A model generated the notes under the pieces. The model searched no databases. It was not told where the DNA came from and saw only the letters and a program-made list of their open reading frames with translations. DNA of 64,000 nt from positions 5,642,001 through 5,706,000 of the forward strand of contig CM069869.1 in the NCBI GenBank assembly GCA_036172665.1. Direction: 5' to 3'. The number at the start of each line of letters is the position of its first letter. The first letter of the stretch is position 1. This document shows, in pieces, positions 1 through 10,730 of this stretch. The stretch comes from Prosopocoilus inquinatus. Its lineage: Eukaryota; Arthropoda; Insecta; Coleoptera; Lucanidae. A program made the translations under genes and the position numbers.

Positions 1-1070
1 GCCTTGATCCAGAAGGAAGGGTTTGTCTTATCTTGTCCGCTGTGCTTTGCGTAGTCCCCCGGTATTAACTGAGTTGGGTTCAATAACGAACAGAACAAAC
101 AGCCATGGGATCTGAACCCACGCTGTAACGTGACACGACCTCCTGTAAGGAACCTGAGATCGTACTTTACAAAATTTCCTTAGCCTCAATTTTTTTTAAA
201 CATGCATTTCAGTAGTCACAGGTGTGAATCCGATGCGATACGAGTGCATCGATTGATTCAGAAGCCTTCAGTTTTCTGAGCATTTAAATAAGCATCGGAA
301 AACGGAGATAATTAACACCTTAACAGATAAAACAGCGACATCCTACGATCGCTTTTTGACCAATCAAAAACGATTTGCAACAGATTTTTTTAACACCTTA
401 ACATTGTGTAAAGTGGGCAAGGGACAAAATTGTCACATCCTCAAAGAAGGGCTGAAAGTAAATTCCTGGCTTCCCTCAAACCAAAAACGCTCAAACAAGG
501 GAATTGCTTTTTAGGTCTTTCATGGTTGATTTTGGGGAAAAGAGTGAGAAGGAAGTTGTTGAGTTTTTGTGTAAGTTTGAAATTTTTCTCACTCTCGTCG
601 CAAGTTCAAGGGTTAAAAAAGGTTTGAACTAGACAAGCCCTTGTAAATTCTTTTATCATTTAACCAGCCGCCCTTACACACCAAAGTCGGCTAGGCTGAC
701 CGCTGAACCACGTTACAGACAGACTATAGTGTTACAAATTAATAATTAGATTCAATGCTAGTACAGTTATGCCAACTGTTTTACAGACATTGCATTGCTG
801 TCGGGCAAAATTTGTTCATGTGGAGAAATAACCAATTATTAAGTTCCTGTACAACAGAGTATTTAATTATTTTAGCTATTCCTTAAACTTACGAAAATAT
901 CTTTCGGAGTGGTTGGCATATTTCGGGTATTTCGGTCGCCAAAGTACAATGGCATCTTAGATACATTGCCACCGCAAAATGCAATGTCTTGGATGTGCAC
1001 GAACAAGATACAATATTTAAATACGCAATAAACAAAATAACAAGGTTTTAGATAAATTAATTTAATTAAC
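1..1070. other. Gene-free AT-rich DNA
   Basis: No reading frame here resembles a known protein, and the short open frames lack any recognisable domain. I see no repeat family shared with the rest of the window. It is best read as intergenic sequence. Confidence 0.5.
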
Positions 1071-1072
1071 AG

Positions 1073-1154
1073 TAAGAGGAGGACAGAAAAAAATCGGTAA
1101 TCGAAGTGCTCAGGTTTCGATCATTGGACGTAACGGAATTTTTCTGTCCTCTTA
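1073..1154. repeat. Small inverted-repeat element
   Basis: The left end (TAAGAGGAGGACAGAAAAA) is repeated in reverse complement at the right end (TTTTTCTGTCCTCTTA), giving arms of about 16-18 bp around a 45-bp spacer. Matching AT-rich flanks (TTAATTTAA) lie outside both arms. This looks like a tiny MITE-like remnant, but no target duplication is certain. Confidence 0.4.
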
Positions 1155-2820
1155 GTATTTCTTTCCTTCATTTAAATTAATTTAATGTGTGAGAATGTGT
1201 TAGATATTCACTAAACAAAATACATAAACAAAATGTACTTTCAGTATATCGAACGTTATAAAAACCCAAAAGACTTATGGAAACATTTAGATTATCTTGA
1301 TTTGCCAACAAAACCATAGTTCCTGCGCGATTAAATAATATTGAAATGAGTAATAACGCATGCAAAGTCGGATCAAGTTTCCAACCGGGAACAATGAGCT
1401 CGAGCGTACGGTATTTGCAGTTTTGCCCCTAATTATACTCTCGATTAAGATTTTTTCTGCATAGGAAAATGCCATCGTCTGATGTCCCCTTCTTATTAAG
1501 AATCTAAACGGGAGAAAATACTTAAGAAGAGCGGGAGCCTACGAAAAGTCGATCTTCCAGGTCCCTCGAGTGATGCTTCTAGACTTAACTACGCGTGACG
1601 TTCCTCGTTTGAAGCTTTTTTTTAAATAAGTTTCCTCAGTTTGAAATTAATTTCGCGAATGAAGTTACTACACTTCGTGGGAGTTTTTTTTTTAATTTTT
1701 GATAATAAATTTAATCTTTTTGAGATTTTCACCCAAAATATATCGAAGTATGCAAACGAAATATTATTTTACGCGATGAGGAACTGAAGAAAGGAGGAAA
1801 AGACAGCAAGCAGCCCGATAGATTAACACGGTGGCGCGGCGTGTTATGTAACCGCAGTAAATCACAAATCGTGTGTTTATTGAAGCTTGCACCGGCAAAT
1901 CCGGCTGCATTTCATTTTACAACATTAAAATTACCTGAAACACGTAAACTGATTTGTTCCGTAGTCAGTTTAAGTAAAGCGATTTTTTGGCTCTTACCAA
2001 AATATCGCGCAATGTGTTTGTTGAACTATTGCTCGCAGATCGGGTTCGATTATATCAAGTCATTGGTTCTTTTGGACAGGAAAACTGTTTATCAGAATTT
2101 GAGTAATTTTACAACATTTAATAAAAACATTAGAAGTTAGATAATCTATGTTCAATCACATAATCTATGTTGAAAATAACAAAAAGTTTTCTTCTTTTCG
2201 TGACCTACAACGTGACGTGGTTCCTTGAGAATTTGCTAAAATTCATAAAGATCGACGGTATTCTAAAAAGATAGTCACCACGTTTGTCAGGTATTAAAAA
2301 AGATCAATTATTTTATAATTCTTGATACTTTTTATAACTTTAAGAATAGAATAAAGTAGTCATCATCATTTTTTAATATCTGGTAAATTAAATGGCGGTC
2401 AATTTTTCGCGTTTCATCAACGAGTGAGCTGAAATTGATTTCCCCAGCACTACATCTTGCTGATACTTAAGTAGGTAGCAATTATCTTTAAGACTGTTTC
2501 ACAATGTGCAAGCAACGTCCGTTCTCAAACGTGGCGCACAGAGAAGAAGTAAAAGATCAGAAAATTCCACCACCGGCCACAGGCCGTACCATCCCGAGCA
2601 GCAACACGCAGAGCCCAAAAGCATGGCTGGAAGCCTACTCGACTGCAAATTCGATGCCCATGGAAATGAACATTAACATAACAGGTTCATTTTTCCTTCA
2701 TTGCCATTTTCTTTGACTAGCCTTTCATTTTTGTCAGAAAAGAGTAGAACCAACATGTATCATGAATGATAGAAAACGATTAATTCGACTGACGAAAGAC
2801 GAGAAACCTGAAAGTACTTA
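1155..2820. other. Gene-free stretch
   Basis: A 99-codon open frame near 1841 and a 70-codon frame near 2504 show no recognisable motif or codon pattern. I see nothing else to annotate. Confidence 0.4.
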
Positions 2821-2828
2821 GAAGAAGA

Positions 2829-3340
2829 CGAAGAGCTGAAAAAACAAGTTCCAAGAATTACACTAACAAATCCGTCCCATATCAAGCAGATACAAAAAGG
2901 AGAAAAAAAAGAAATTTCTCCACCACCTCTCCCCTCACTCTCTCTTCCCTTCTCTTTGCGAAAGAAAAGATGAAATGGTTTTGTTCTTCTGTCTTAAAGA
3001 CCCACTTAACTCATTCAGAACTCGGAAATTATTTCCGCGACATTGAAATTTAATCAGAGATCAGAAAAGCGTAAATAACACGAAAATGTTCAAAAGCAAA
3101 GAAGCAAATGAACATTTGTAATAAACAACAAAGGATCCGAAGCCCCATCGAGCCGTCATGTAAAGTATGGAAACAATAAATCGCATGGTAAAGGACCCAA
3201 TAGGAAACCATAAAAGATGTTGAAAGACTACGAAGAGTTGGAAAGACAACTTCCAAGAATTACATGAACAAATCCATCTCGTGTCAAACAGAGATCAAAA
3301 ACAAGAAGAAAAATGGAAATTTCTCTCTTTCTTCCACTTT
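2829..3340. repeat. Degenerate direct repeats, about 400 bp apart
   Basis: A block near 2829-2945 (containing TTCCAAGAATTACA, then a purine-rich stretch, then a pyrimidine-rich stretch) recurs near 3229-3345 with many substitutions. A further shared segment, AAATCRCATGGTAAA, sits near 3178 and 3560. The pattern suggests two or more units of an old tandem repeat with a period of about 400 bp. No coding content is evident. Confidence 0.5.
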
Positions 3341-3918
3341 CTCTGTTGTAAACGTAACTTCAAAAATGATTTCCATTTCAACAATTTCATCACTTTAACC
3401 AAAATTCAGAGAAACTTAACGAGAAGATTTTCAGGAGCAGAGAAAAACCCATCTTGAAACAAACACTTACAACTGTTAAAAAAAAAAACAATGATTAGAA
3501 GAAGAGGGTCCAACCAATATATAAAAAGAATGACGAAAGTCAATTATTAGCAATCAACAAATCACATGGTAAATGAACTAAGAAGAATAGGAAAGCCAGC
3601 TGTTTGATATGTTGTGAAAACGAAATGTTTGTAACGGCCGGCCGATTTTCCGTAAGTTTATCTTCTTTGTAAATATTTGTTAAGTCTTCGTAAGTTAGCA
3701 TCAGCGATTTGAATTGATTTTAACGTCGTGCGTCGGACGTATGCCGCACTAAGATTCGTCCGTTCAGATTTTTCGCTCTCTTCCGAAGTAACTCTCGCTT
3801 GGGTCGGATTGCGTGGGCATTGTCAGCTTTAGTGGGGTACGCTGGCGTAGGAGCTTTATCGTTCCAATTTTTGGCAAACCGACTTTGCGTTGTGGAAATC
3901 TCTTTCTGTTAATTCTCT

Positions 3919-4017
3919 TAATGCATGTCGTATTTTGTTTCAGGCTTTTTTGTTTTCATGTGCTATCACGGCGACTTTTAATGCATGTCGTATTTTGTTT
4001 CAAACTTTCTTCATTTC
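3919..4017 (+). repeat. Tandem repeat around GCATGTCGTATTTTGTTTCA
   Basis: The segment TGCATGTCGTATTTTGTTTC occurs twice about 58 bp apart, with the copies separated by a CACGGCGAC-containing linker. The same duplicated structure appears again around 6225-6322. It is a dispersed repeat whose units are themselves tandem duplicates. The function is unknown. Confidence 0.6.
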
Positions 4018-4142
4018 TTTCGTTAACGCGTATCGTCAGCTTTCATCTCATCAAAAAACTTAATCATGATAATAATCGGGTGGCTTGGCGCAAGCCGTCA
4101 CCCATTGTTATTATTTTTAAAATAGAAATTTTTGCCTTTAGC

Positions 4143-4873
4143 ATTTAAACGAATTATTTAAACAAGCAATTTTAAAACGGAATTCCCAGTTTTGTTTCCT
4201 TCTGAGCGTAAGAGTAAATTTTGATAGTTTTCGGCCTTGCGCTTCACGCATGAAGTTTCTTTTCTGATTTACTTTTCATAATTGATGTTTAATGTTATAA
4301 GCAAAAATGAGAGTACTCACGTCGATAGGGTTTTAGCCCTGGTTTGGGCCTTTCTTTAAATATCAACCTGTTTGATCCCATCACTAGGGGATTTGTATTA
4401 CAGTTACAAACTTTGAGATTGCGTTTAATCTAAAAACGGTTGATTCTTGTTTCGACGGAACTAGAAACTATTTGTTAATTAACCACATTGGTTGGGACAC
4501 ATACCCGTGGTAAGGGATTTCCGAAAAACAATAAGATTAAAGAGCATTATCGGGGTTCCTTTGTTTTTGTGTTCTCTAACGATTGCCATTTGGGGTATAC
4601 CAGCGCCGAAGCGGGTCCTGGGTAGTTATATATATATTTCGTGGACAAACAGGGATATATTTTTCCAGCAATGTATTACCGAAACCTTTTGGGTTGCGTA
4701 ACCATCGCTGGGTGGCGCCCTTAATCGTGACACCTTTTGAAATTTCCCACGCCGTCTCCACTGAGTAGGCAGAATAAACGCGGGAGGGAATAACCTATGA
4801 ATACCATGGCTAAAAAATACTTAAATTTAAACGAATTATTTAAAGAAGCAATTTTAAAACGGAATTCCGAGTT
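4143..4873. repeat. Direct repeats flanking a 630-bp segment
   Basis: A block of about 50 bp beginning AATTTAAACGAATTATTTAA and ending ACGGAATTCC is present at 4143-4192 and again at 4823-4873 with two or three differences. The intervening DNA carries no recognisable gene. The pair could be the edges of a tandem duplication or remnants of terminal direct repeats of an element. Confidence 0.5.
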
Positions 4874-5265
4874 CATTGTGGACAAGTATTTAATTGGTGC
4901 AACAGGTGCAAACCCAGAGCATCATTAGATAGTTGTGCGTAAATCGAAAATCAAACTCACACAAGAGGTGCTAACCTGGAATGATGATTTGGCTATTGTG
5001 AATTTCCATTCCATCACTTCAAAGAGTCCAAAACCCTGAGTTTCCAAGAACCAGAAAGAGCTACCAGCCAGGCCTACCACATAACAATGTATGCGAGGGC
5101 GTTCTGAAGTAGAAAAAGGTATACCTTATATTTCTTTTATTTTTCTGTCAAATTCTATTACTTCCTTTCTACGAATAATATTTTACTTTTTTGCTGTAGT
5201 TAAAATATAACCAAACAATCTGAAAACCAAATGATTTTTCAGTGTTATGTCATTGGCATACTGCG

Positions 5266-5999
5266 GAAGTTTAATCATTTGCCTTTTCTATTTGTTAAAC
5301 ACTACTTTGATAGGATCCGGTTATAAATACGTTTCATGTAGTTACTGTTCAAATGGTAAAGTTTTACAATGCCTATTTTCGCCTATTTATGAATAAATGC
5401 CTATTTCAGACAAAACTGCCTATGATGTGCCTTTTTCATAAAAATTCTCAGAATAAATTATAAATTTGCATAAATGAAAATTAAAACCGTTATTATTTAT
5501 AAAAAAAGTGATTGGCAATTTTTAAGAATCTTGTGGATACCCCTTGAAGGCAAGAATTGGGGCTTATTTATTTAAAATGGTGAAACAACTATCGGACATC
5601 TGTACCTTTGTTTCTATAAAAGTTTTCTTTGATATATAAGCCGAACTGCATAGGTTTTACTTGGTTTTAATTTAGTGATTTAATATAAAAAAAATAAAAT
5701 CTCTTTCATCCCCGATTTGTAAATTTTCCCTCTTGCGAGAACAGCAGCAAATACGCCTTGGAGAAAAACCAATTTTTTTTTAAATAATTTATAGAAAAAT
5801 ATTCGACAATCGGTTCTTTCTGAGTCAACTATTCGAAAAGGCTTTAGAATTAATAACAAAAATAATAATTTACTTGATTTGGACACTAGGTATAAATATT
5901 TTGGAGACAATTTATGCTTTATTTGTGCCTATTCTGCACATATACGAGCCTTTTCTAGGCGCCTAAAATAGACGTTTTAGTGCCTAAACTTCCGCCGTC
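5266..5999. mobile_element. Possible non-autonomous element with CGGAAGTTTA ends
   Basis: CGGAAGTTTA near 5270 is mirrored by TAAACTTCCG near 5988. Multiple copies of GCCTATTTT/AAAATAGGC-like words cluster just inside both ends. This resembles the subterminal repeats of some DNA transposons. No transposase frame is visible inside, and the boundaries are approximate. Confidence 0.3.
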
Positions 6000-6106
6000 T
6001 AGTCATTAGTGTCAAATTCGAAGAGAAATCGTGATTGACAAAACTAAAATTTCGACAAAACCAGACTACTTAAAAATATCGTGCGAAGTTTTAAGGCCGC
6101 AATAGT

Positions 6107-6212
6107 ACGTGTGTCAAATTGTGTTTAATATTACAGAAATTTGGGAATAAAACTAAGCTGTCATATCGCATTGTCCTAAATAAAACGCCTGACAAAAGAA
6201 GTTACTATCATG
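6107..6212 (+). repeat. Dispersed repeat, copy 1
   Basis: This segment (GTGTGTCAAATTGTGTTTAA to ACGCCTGACAAAAGAAG) matches 8138-8257 with moderate divergence and in the same orientation. Copy 1 lies immediately upstream of the tandem GCATGTCGTATTTTGTTTCA repeat, so both may belong to one element family. Confidence 0.5.
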
Positions 6213-6224
6213 GCGATTCTTAGT

Positions 6225-6322
6225 GCACGTCGTATTTTGTTTCAGGCTTTTTTTATTTTCACGTGCTATCGCGGCGACTTTTAGTGCATGTCGTATTTTG
6301 TTTCAGGCTTTCCTTGTTTTTC
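6225..6322 (+). repeat. Second locus of the GTCGTATTTTGTTTCAGG repeat
   Basis: Two units of GTCGTATTTTGTTTCAGGCTTT, separated by a CGCGGCGAC-containing linker, reproduce the arrangement seen 2.3 kb upstream. Spacing between units is about 60 bp at both loci. Confidence 0.6.
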
Positions 6323-6419
6323 GTCAGCTTTCATCTCTGACGATTCAGAGAGGGACTTTTATTACCAACGAGTCTGTCTTTACGAAAGAGAAGATGACAG
6401 TATAGAAATTATTTTCTTG

Positions 6420-8130
6420 TGGAATAATACTCTAAGCTGACAAAACATCATCATTATTGTATTATAATTATATAATTATTAAATTATATCGTACACCTCT
6501 TCCAGATCTTTAATCTCGTTTTCTCTGAAGTGGAGCTCTTATTTTATTTTTTTTCTATTTGTTGTTTAACATCTTAATTTACATTATTGGTTTTGTTTCA
6601 TCAAAATTCATCTACCACAGACTATAAATACATTTTTTTTTAAGTAGAATTCGTCTAAAAAAACTTGTGAGATTAGAACGAAAGAGGTGTGAAATGCGTC
6701 ACGTGACAACCACTGATGAAATTCCAAAACGACGACGATGATTTTCATCGCTCGCACGCATAAAAAAAGAACTCTCCGGAATTCAACACAACGCTAACGA
6801 TTAAGTCAAACACCGGGCGCTGTTTTATCTGTCGCGTATCTAACACGCTTTACGTCCTTATAGCCTTAACGTTCCCAATTAAATACCTATGTTTATTATT
6901 TGGCGTTTTTCTTCGAGTAACTGTACCTACGTGTGGAACTTAATGTCAGCCGGCAGTGTACATTTTAATTTATTTAATTGCGTTAGTTCCCATTCGTACA
7001 GGTTCAGGTCGGCCGAGTGACAGGCAGAGAGAAGCTGGAGCGGCGGCTCGTAGAAGGAATCCGGACGTAAATAAATAATAGGCCCACGCGGTGTCACCGT
7101 AACTTGACTTTGATGAAATATTTTTAAGGCGACCATTACACTCTCATAATCAGGTTTTGGAAATAAGAGGTGGGCGGACGAATTATTCAATAAAACATGG
7201 GCTTTAATGAAAGCGGCTATCGGAAAAATCTTGATCAGGCATTCTTACAACAACACTAAAAAATACTATTTTTTTTTACTATGACTATAGTGCGGACAAG
7301 TTAAGGTTTTTGATTTCATCTCGGAACCATTGTTTGGAAGATGACTTTGGTAAAACCTAAGGTCATCCGCACCATAGCTATGACATACAATATGTTTAGG
7401 CGATGATTCAAACGAATCTCTTTTACTTATAATTAGTTCCGGGAATGTGTCAGAGTAAATCAGGCGATGTTTTACGTTAATTAGTATTCGTACTTTAACC
7501 ACACATGAAAAATAACATCTGTAAATTATCGAAGACGCGCGGTCAATTTTTCGGTGGAATGTTAATGTAACGTAATTAAAAGCGGAAATTGAATTTATTT
7601 CAAGATGGACAGCTCAATCAGCCCGCCACATTTAAAACGCCGAAACGAAGCGATCAATTATCACGATAATTAAGGACCGGCTTCGCACTCTTATCTCGGT
7701 TATGTTTCTTGTGCCTCTCCTAACAGTACTCTTCATTAAAAGTCCGAGTGCGTTTCATATCTCACTTATCCGCCTTCGGTGGAAGGTCATTGATACTCGT
7801 AGGAAGCTGAAATGTAGGTGTCCCGGCAATTATTTAAGGGACATTTGGCCTTTTGATTTATCGAATCCTGACGTTAATGTATTCGTGTGTGCGCCCCGGC
7901 TTGTAATTTCGTTTTTATTTAAGTAAGACTCGTATTAAAAATGGCAACGACAATAAATAACTGTAACGGTTATTTATATGTATCATCGAGGATAAAATAA
8001 ATAAACAATTATACAACAGTGTCAATTTAATAAGACTTACTATACTTCCTGTACGTACGAGAGCGTATTCTTATGTTATCCACCGAACACTCTCAAACCA
8101 ATGCTCAGAAACTAGCAGCTGTGATGCTTA
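6420..8130. other. Gene-free stretch
   Basis: Open frames of 74-87 codons near 6927-7926 lack recognisable motifs, and I see no repeats. The stretch is probably intergenic. Confidence 0.4.
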
Positions 8131-8137
8131 GACGTAC

Positions 8138-8257
8138 ATGTGCCAAATTGCGTTTAATTTTATGGAGATTTGAGAATAAATAAAACTTGATAATAAAATA
8201 AATGAAATTAAGGTGTCACATAGCAGCATCCTAAATACAACGCGTGACAAAAGAAGG
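8138..8257 (+). repeat. Dispersed repeat, copy 2
   Basis: This is a diverged copy of the segment near 6107-6212, running from GTGCCAAATTGCGTTTAATT to ACGCGTGACAAAAGAAG. It ends about 110 bp before the Harbinger element. Confidence 0.5.
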
Positions 8258-8365
8258 GCCCAGAAATTATTTGTGAAAGAATGATTTCTGTGCATGGGAA
8301 AAAGCACAAACTTATTTTCTAGTTAAATAGTTTTGGTGATGGAATAGAAAATCAATGAACTGTAA

Positions 8366-8414
8366 CGCTCGTTTAACACACATCGATTTTGGACGTACGT
8401 TAACAAAATGTACG
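8366..8414 (+). repeat. Harbinger left terminal inverted repeat
   Basis: 49 bp starting CGCTCGTTTAACACACA and containing the palindromic stretch GGACGTACGTTAAC. It pairs with 14764-14812 at all but a few positions. Confidence 0.9.
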
Positions 8415-8514
8415 ATAATTTATCGTAGCGTACTTGTTTTCACATACAACGATTTACTGACGTTTTTTGAGCGCAGTACGCATCTTGATGTCATTGAAAT
8501 CATAGCGTGCTGAA

Positions 8515-8803
8515 ATGAATCGCAGAAAAGTTATTGCGCTATGGTTAATTTATCGTCTTAGAAAAAGGCAGAAACCTAATCGACTGCTATGGGTACATCC
8601 GATCAATCAAAGGAGAGAGGAAGCTGGTATCTTCTACACGCTGTTTGCAGAGCTGAGGAATTATGGAAATAATTTTTTTATTTTCGAATGTCAGTTACTT
8701 CCTTCGATGAATTACATGAAAGGCTTAACCACGTTCTTCAAAGACAAAATACAAAAATGAGAAATTGCATTCAACCTGTGGAAATGTTGGCTGTGACGTT
8801 AAG
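8515..8803 (+). pseudogene. HARBI1-like transposase, exon 1 (frameshifted)
   Basis: The exon opens with ATG (MNRRKVIALWLIYRLRKRQK) and contains the conserved WVHPIN..R...G.F..LF.ELR segment typical of the N-terminus of insect HARBI1/PIF nucleases. One base is missing near 8688: before it the frame reads ..NNFFIF, after it the frame continues RMSVTSFDELHERLNHVL and then MLAVTLR. The exon ends at AAG/GCAAGT, a GC donor, and the codon it splits is completed by the next exon at 9759 (TLR-YLASG). The transposase as a whole is a DDE nuclease that cuts and moves the element in the nucleus. The frameshift alone would abolish it. Confidence 0.85.
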
Positions 8804-8909
8804 GCAAGTTAATAAATATAATAAATTTATGTATGAATGTATTTCTTATTATGTACACTAGTTAATTTTGTGCATGCAAATTCTTAATGTAAAGAAGAAC
8901 AATTCACTA

Positions 8910-9625
8910 TTAAACAAAATCCACACTGTCAACTGCTGACGATGTTGAGGAAAATGGAGTCGAAGTGCTCCTGTCATAGTCCTCTAGGGATGCGGGTCCA
9001 GAAGACAGACTGAAATTTTGATAGTACTGGGCCGTTGAACTTGATGGGAATGAATAGGGCAAATATATGTTGCTAGGGAGCTGCTGCGGTTGATACAAGC
9101 AGCTAACTTGCGAGGTCAATTGTGGAGAAGGGCGACATGAAACCATCTTCTTTTTTTGATTAATTTTCGAAATAACTTGTAGAACACCCATTTGGAATTC
9201 TAGCATTTCACTTTCGTCATATTTATCCAAGTGGGGCAACAAGCTGTGGAAGAAAGATAATTTGCTGTTCGGTTTTTCCGCTTCCAACGCTTTCAGAATG
9301 TTTAATTCAACCTTGTCAGGTTTGCGGTGTTTTCTGGCTCTGGGAGGGGGTGCTTCTATTGCTGTTTGGTTAACTGCCGCTGTAGGTTTATCAAGTGTAT
9401 CAACGGGCTCCGTCTCTTCAACACTCTCTTCGCCTGCATCATCATCCAAGCTGTTAGTTGTTGCTCTATCTTCATACAACTTATTTAAAAATTGGAGCTG
9501 ATCGTTAAAGACATATTTCTTGGGTTTTTTTGCTCCGGATCCACTTGTCTTGCTTTCTTTTATCTTCTTATTGGACTTACAGAATGCGTCCCGAAGATTT
9601 GTCCATCTCTTTATGACGTCATTAC
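8910..9625 (-). CDS. MADF-BESS partner protein, exon 2 (C-terminal part)
   Basis: Read on the - strand from 9625, the exon begins with the second half of the MADF domain (NDVIKRWTNLRDAFCKSNKK). A basic linker, an acidic stretch (DDDAGEESVEETEP) and a BESS motif (FFHSLLPHLDKYDESEMLEF) follow, then a Ser/Tyr-rich tail and a stop at 8910. MADF domains bind DNA and BESS motifs mediate protein-protein contacts. In Harbinger elements such a protein helps bring the transposase to the ends and to the nucleus (family knowledge). The frame has no stop and joins exon 1 in phase, predicting about 298 residues. The expected acceptor reads TTTTCGG instead of TTTTCAG, so splicing may be lost. The whole exon lies inside the first intron of the transposase on the other strand. 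Confidence 0.85.
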
Positions 9626-9758
9626 CCGAAAATCAGCAAATAAATAATTAGATTAGTTTTGTTAGTTTTCATTCCTTTTCATCCTGCTGTACGTGTAGCA
9701 AATTCTGTAAATCATGATTAATTAAATGATTCAGTTATGATAACATCATTTTCTTCAG

Positions 9759-10302
9759 ATACCTGGCAAGTGGTTGTACGTTTACCGACCTGCACTACAC
9801 GTATCGAATTGGAATATCTACGGCAAGTAAGATAGTTCAAGATGTAACCACAGCAATCTGGACAGTCATGCGAGTGGATTGTATACCTACACCCACAAAA
9901 GAGTTATGGGAATCCATCGTTTCCGATTTTGAAGCAAATGAAAAATTCCCCCATTGCATAGGGGCAGTCGACGGAAAACATATACGTCTTATTTGCCCAT
10001 TTTCAAGTGGATCAATGTATTTCAACTATAAAGATTATTACTCTGTGGTCTTAATGGCAGTGGCAGATTCCAGATACCGATTTGTTTTTGTCGACATTGG
10101 AAGCTACGGTAAAGATTGCGATGCTTCAATATTCAAAAAATCCAGTCTATGGCGATCAATAGAAATAAACCCTCAACAACTACCGGAAGACAAATGTCTA
10201 TCAGGAACGCAGAGTCCAAAACTTCCATACTTCTTCGTGGGAGATGAAGCATTTGGATTATATCAACATTTGTTACGACCTTTTGGGGGAACTCCTTTAA
10301 CA
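9759..10302 (+). pseudogene. HARBI1-like transposase, exon 2 (cut by non-LTR insertion)
   Basis: After the acceptor TTCTTCAG the frame reads YLASGCTFTDLHYTYRIG, then the catalytic core: HCIGAVDGKHI supplies the first Asp, KDCDASIF the second, and FFVGDEAFGL follows. These match the DDE nuclease of the PIF/Harbinger superfamily. The coding sequence is interrupted after PFGGTPLT, where the non-LTR element inserted with duplication of TTAACA. The remaining transposase codons resume at 13868. The first two catalytic acids are intact, so before the insertion this was a credible enzyme apart from the exon 1 frameshift. Confidence 0.88.
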
Positions 10303-10330
10303 ATAATAATAATAATAATAATAATAAATG
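10303..10330 (-). repeat. ATT microsatellite tail of the non-LTR element
   Basis: A run of about nine AAT units (ATT on the coding strand of the element) marks the 3' terminus produced by target-primed reverse transcription. It abuts the transposase codons directly. Confidence 0.85.
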
Positions 10331-10730
10331 TCTTTATTGTCCCATACACATTTGACAGGAATATATAGAACAATGTTATATATACAATAAAAGTTGTAAC
10401 TATGGGACAAAAGGCGAAGTTCAATCTGTGCCCGAAGTCACAGATTGCTCTACCACTTAACCTTATTGGACAATACAAAAGGTAATATTTAAAGTGAAGC
10501 TGTGAGTGAGCAAACAGTAATTATACCTTACAGCTGTTACCTTAACAGAAGCACTGTAGTAATAAACTGTCATAAGCAGATAAAAAAAAAATAAATAAAT
10601 AAATGCCAAATCAAGTACCAAGTCCGTTTCCTCTGACCTTAGGATAAATTGAGAAAGAGTTATAAATATATATATATATGTACAGATGAAAGCACTCCAA
10701 GCAGGCACAGAATTTAAATCAGCATGCAGA

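Noticed and set aside
430..2140. Short open frames (60-100 codons) as possible genes
   Set aside because: AT-rich random frames of this size are expected; no domain, no codon pattern, no splice context.
10313..10478. Isoleucine-rich frames across the AAT repeat
   Set aside because: They are products of reading through a microsatellite.
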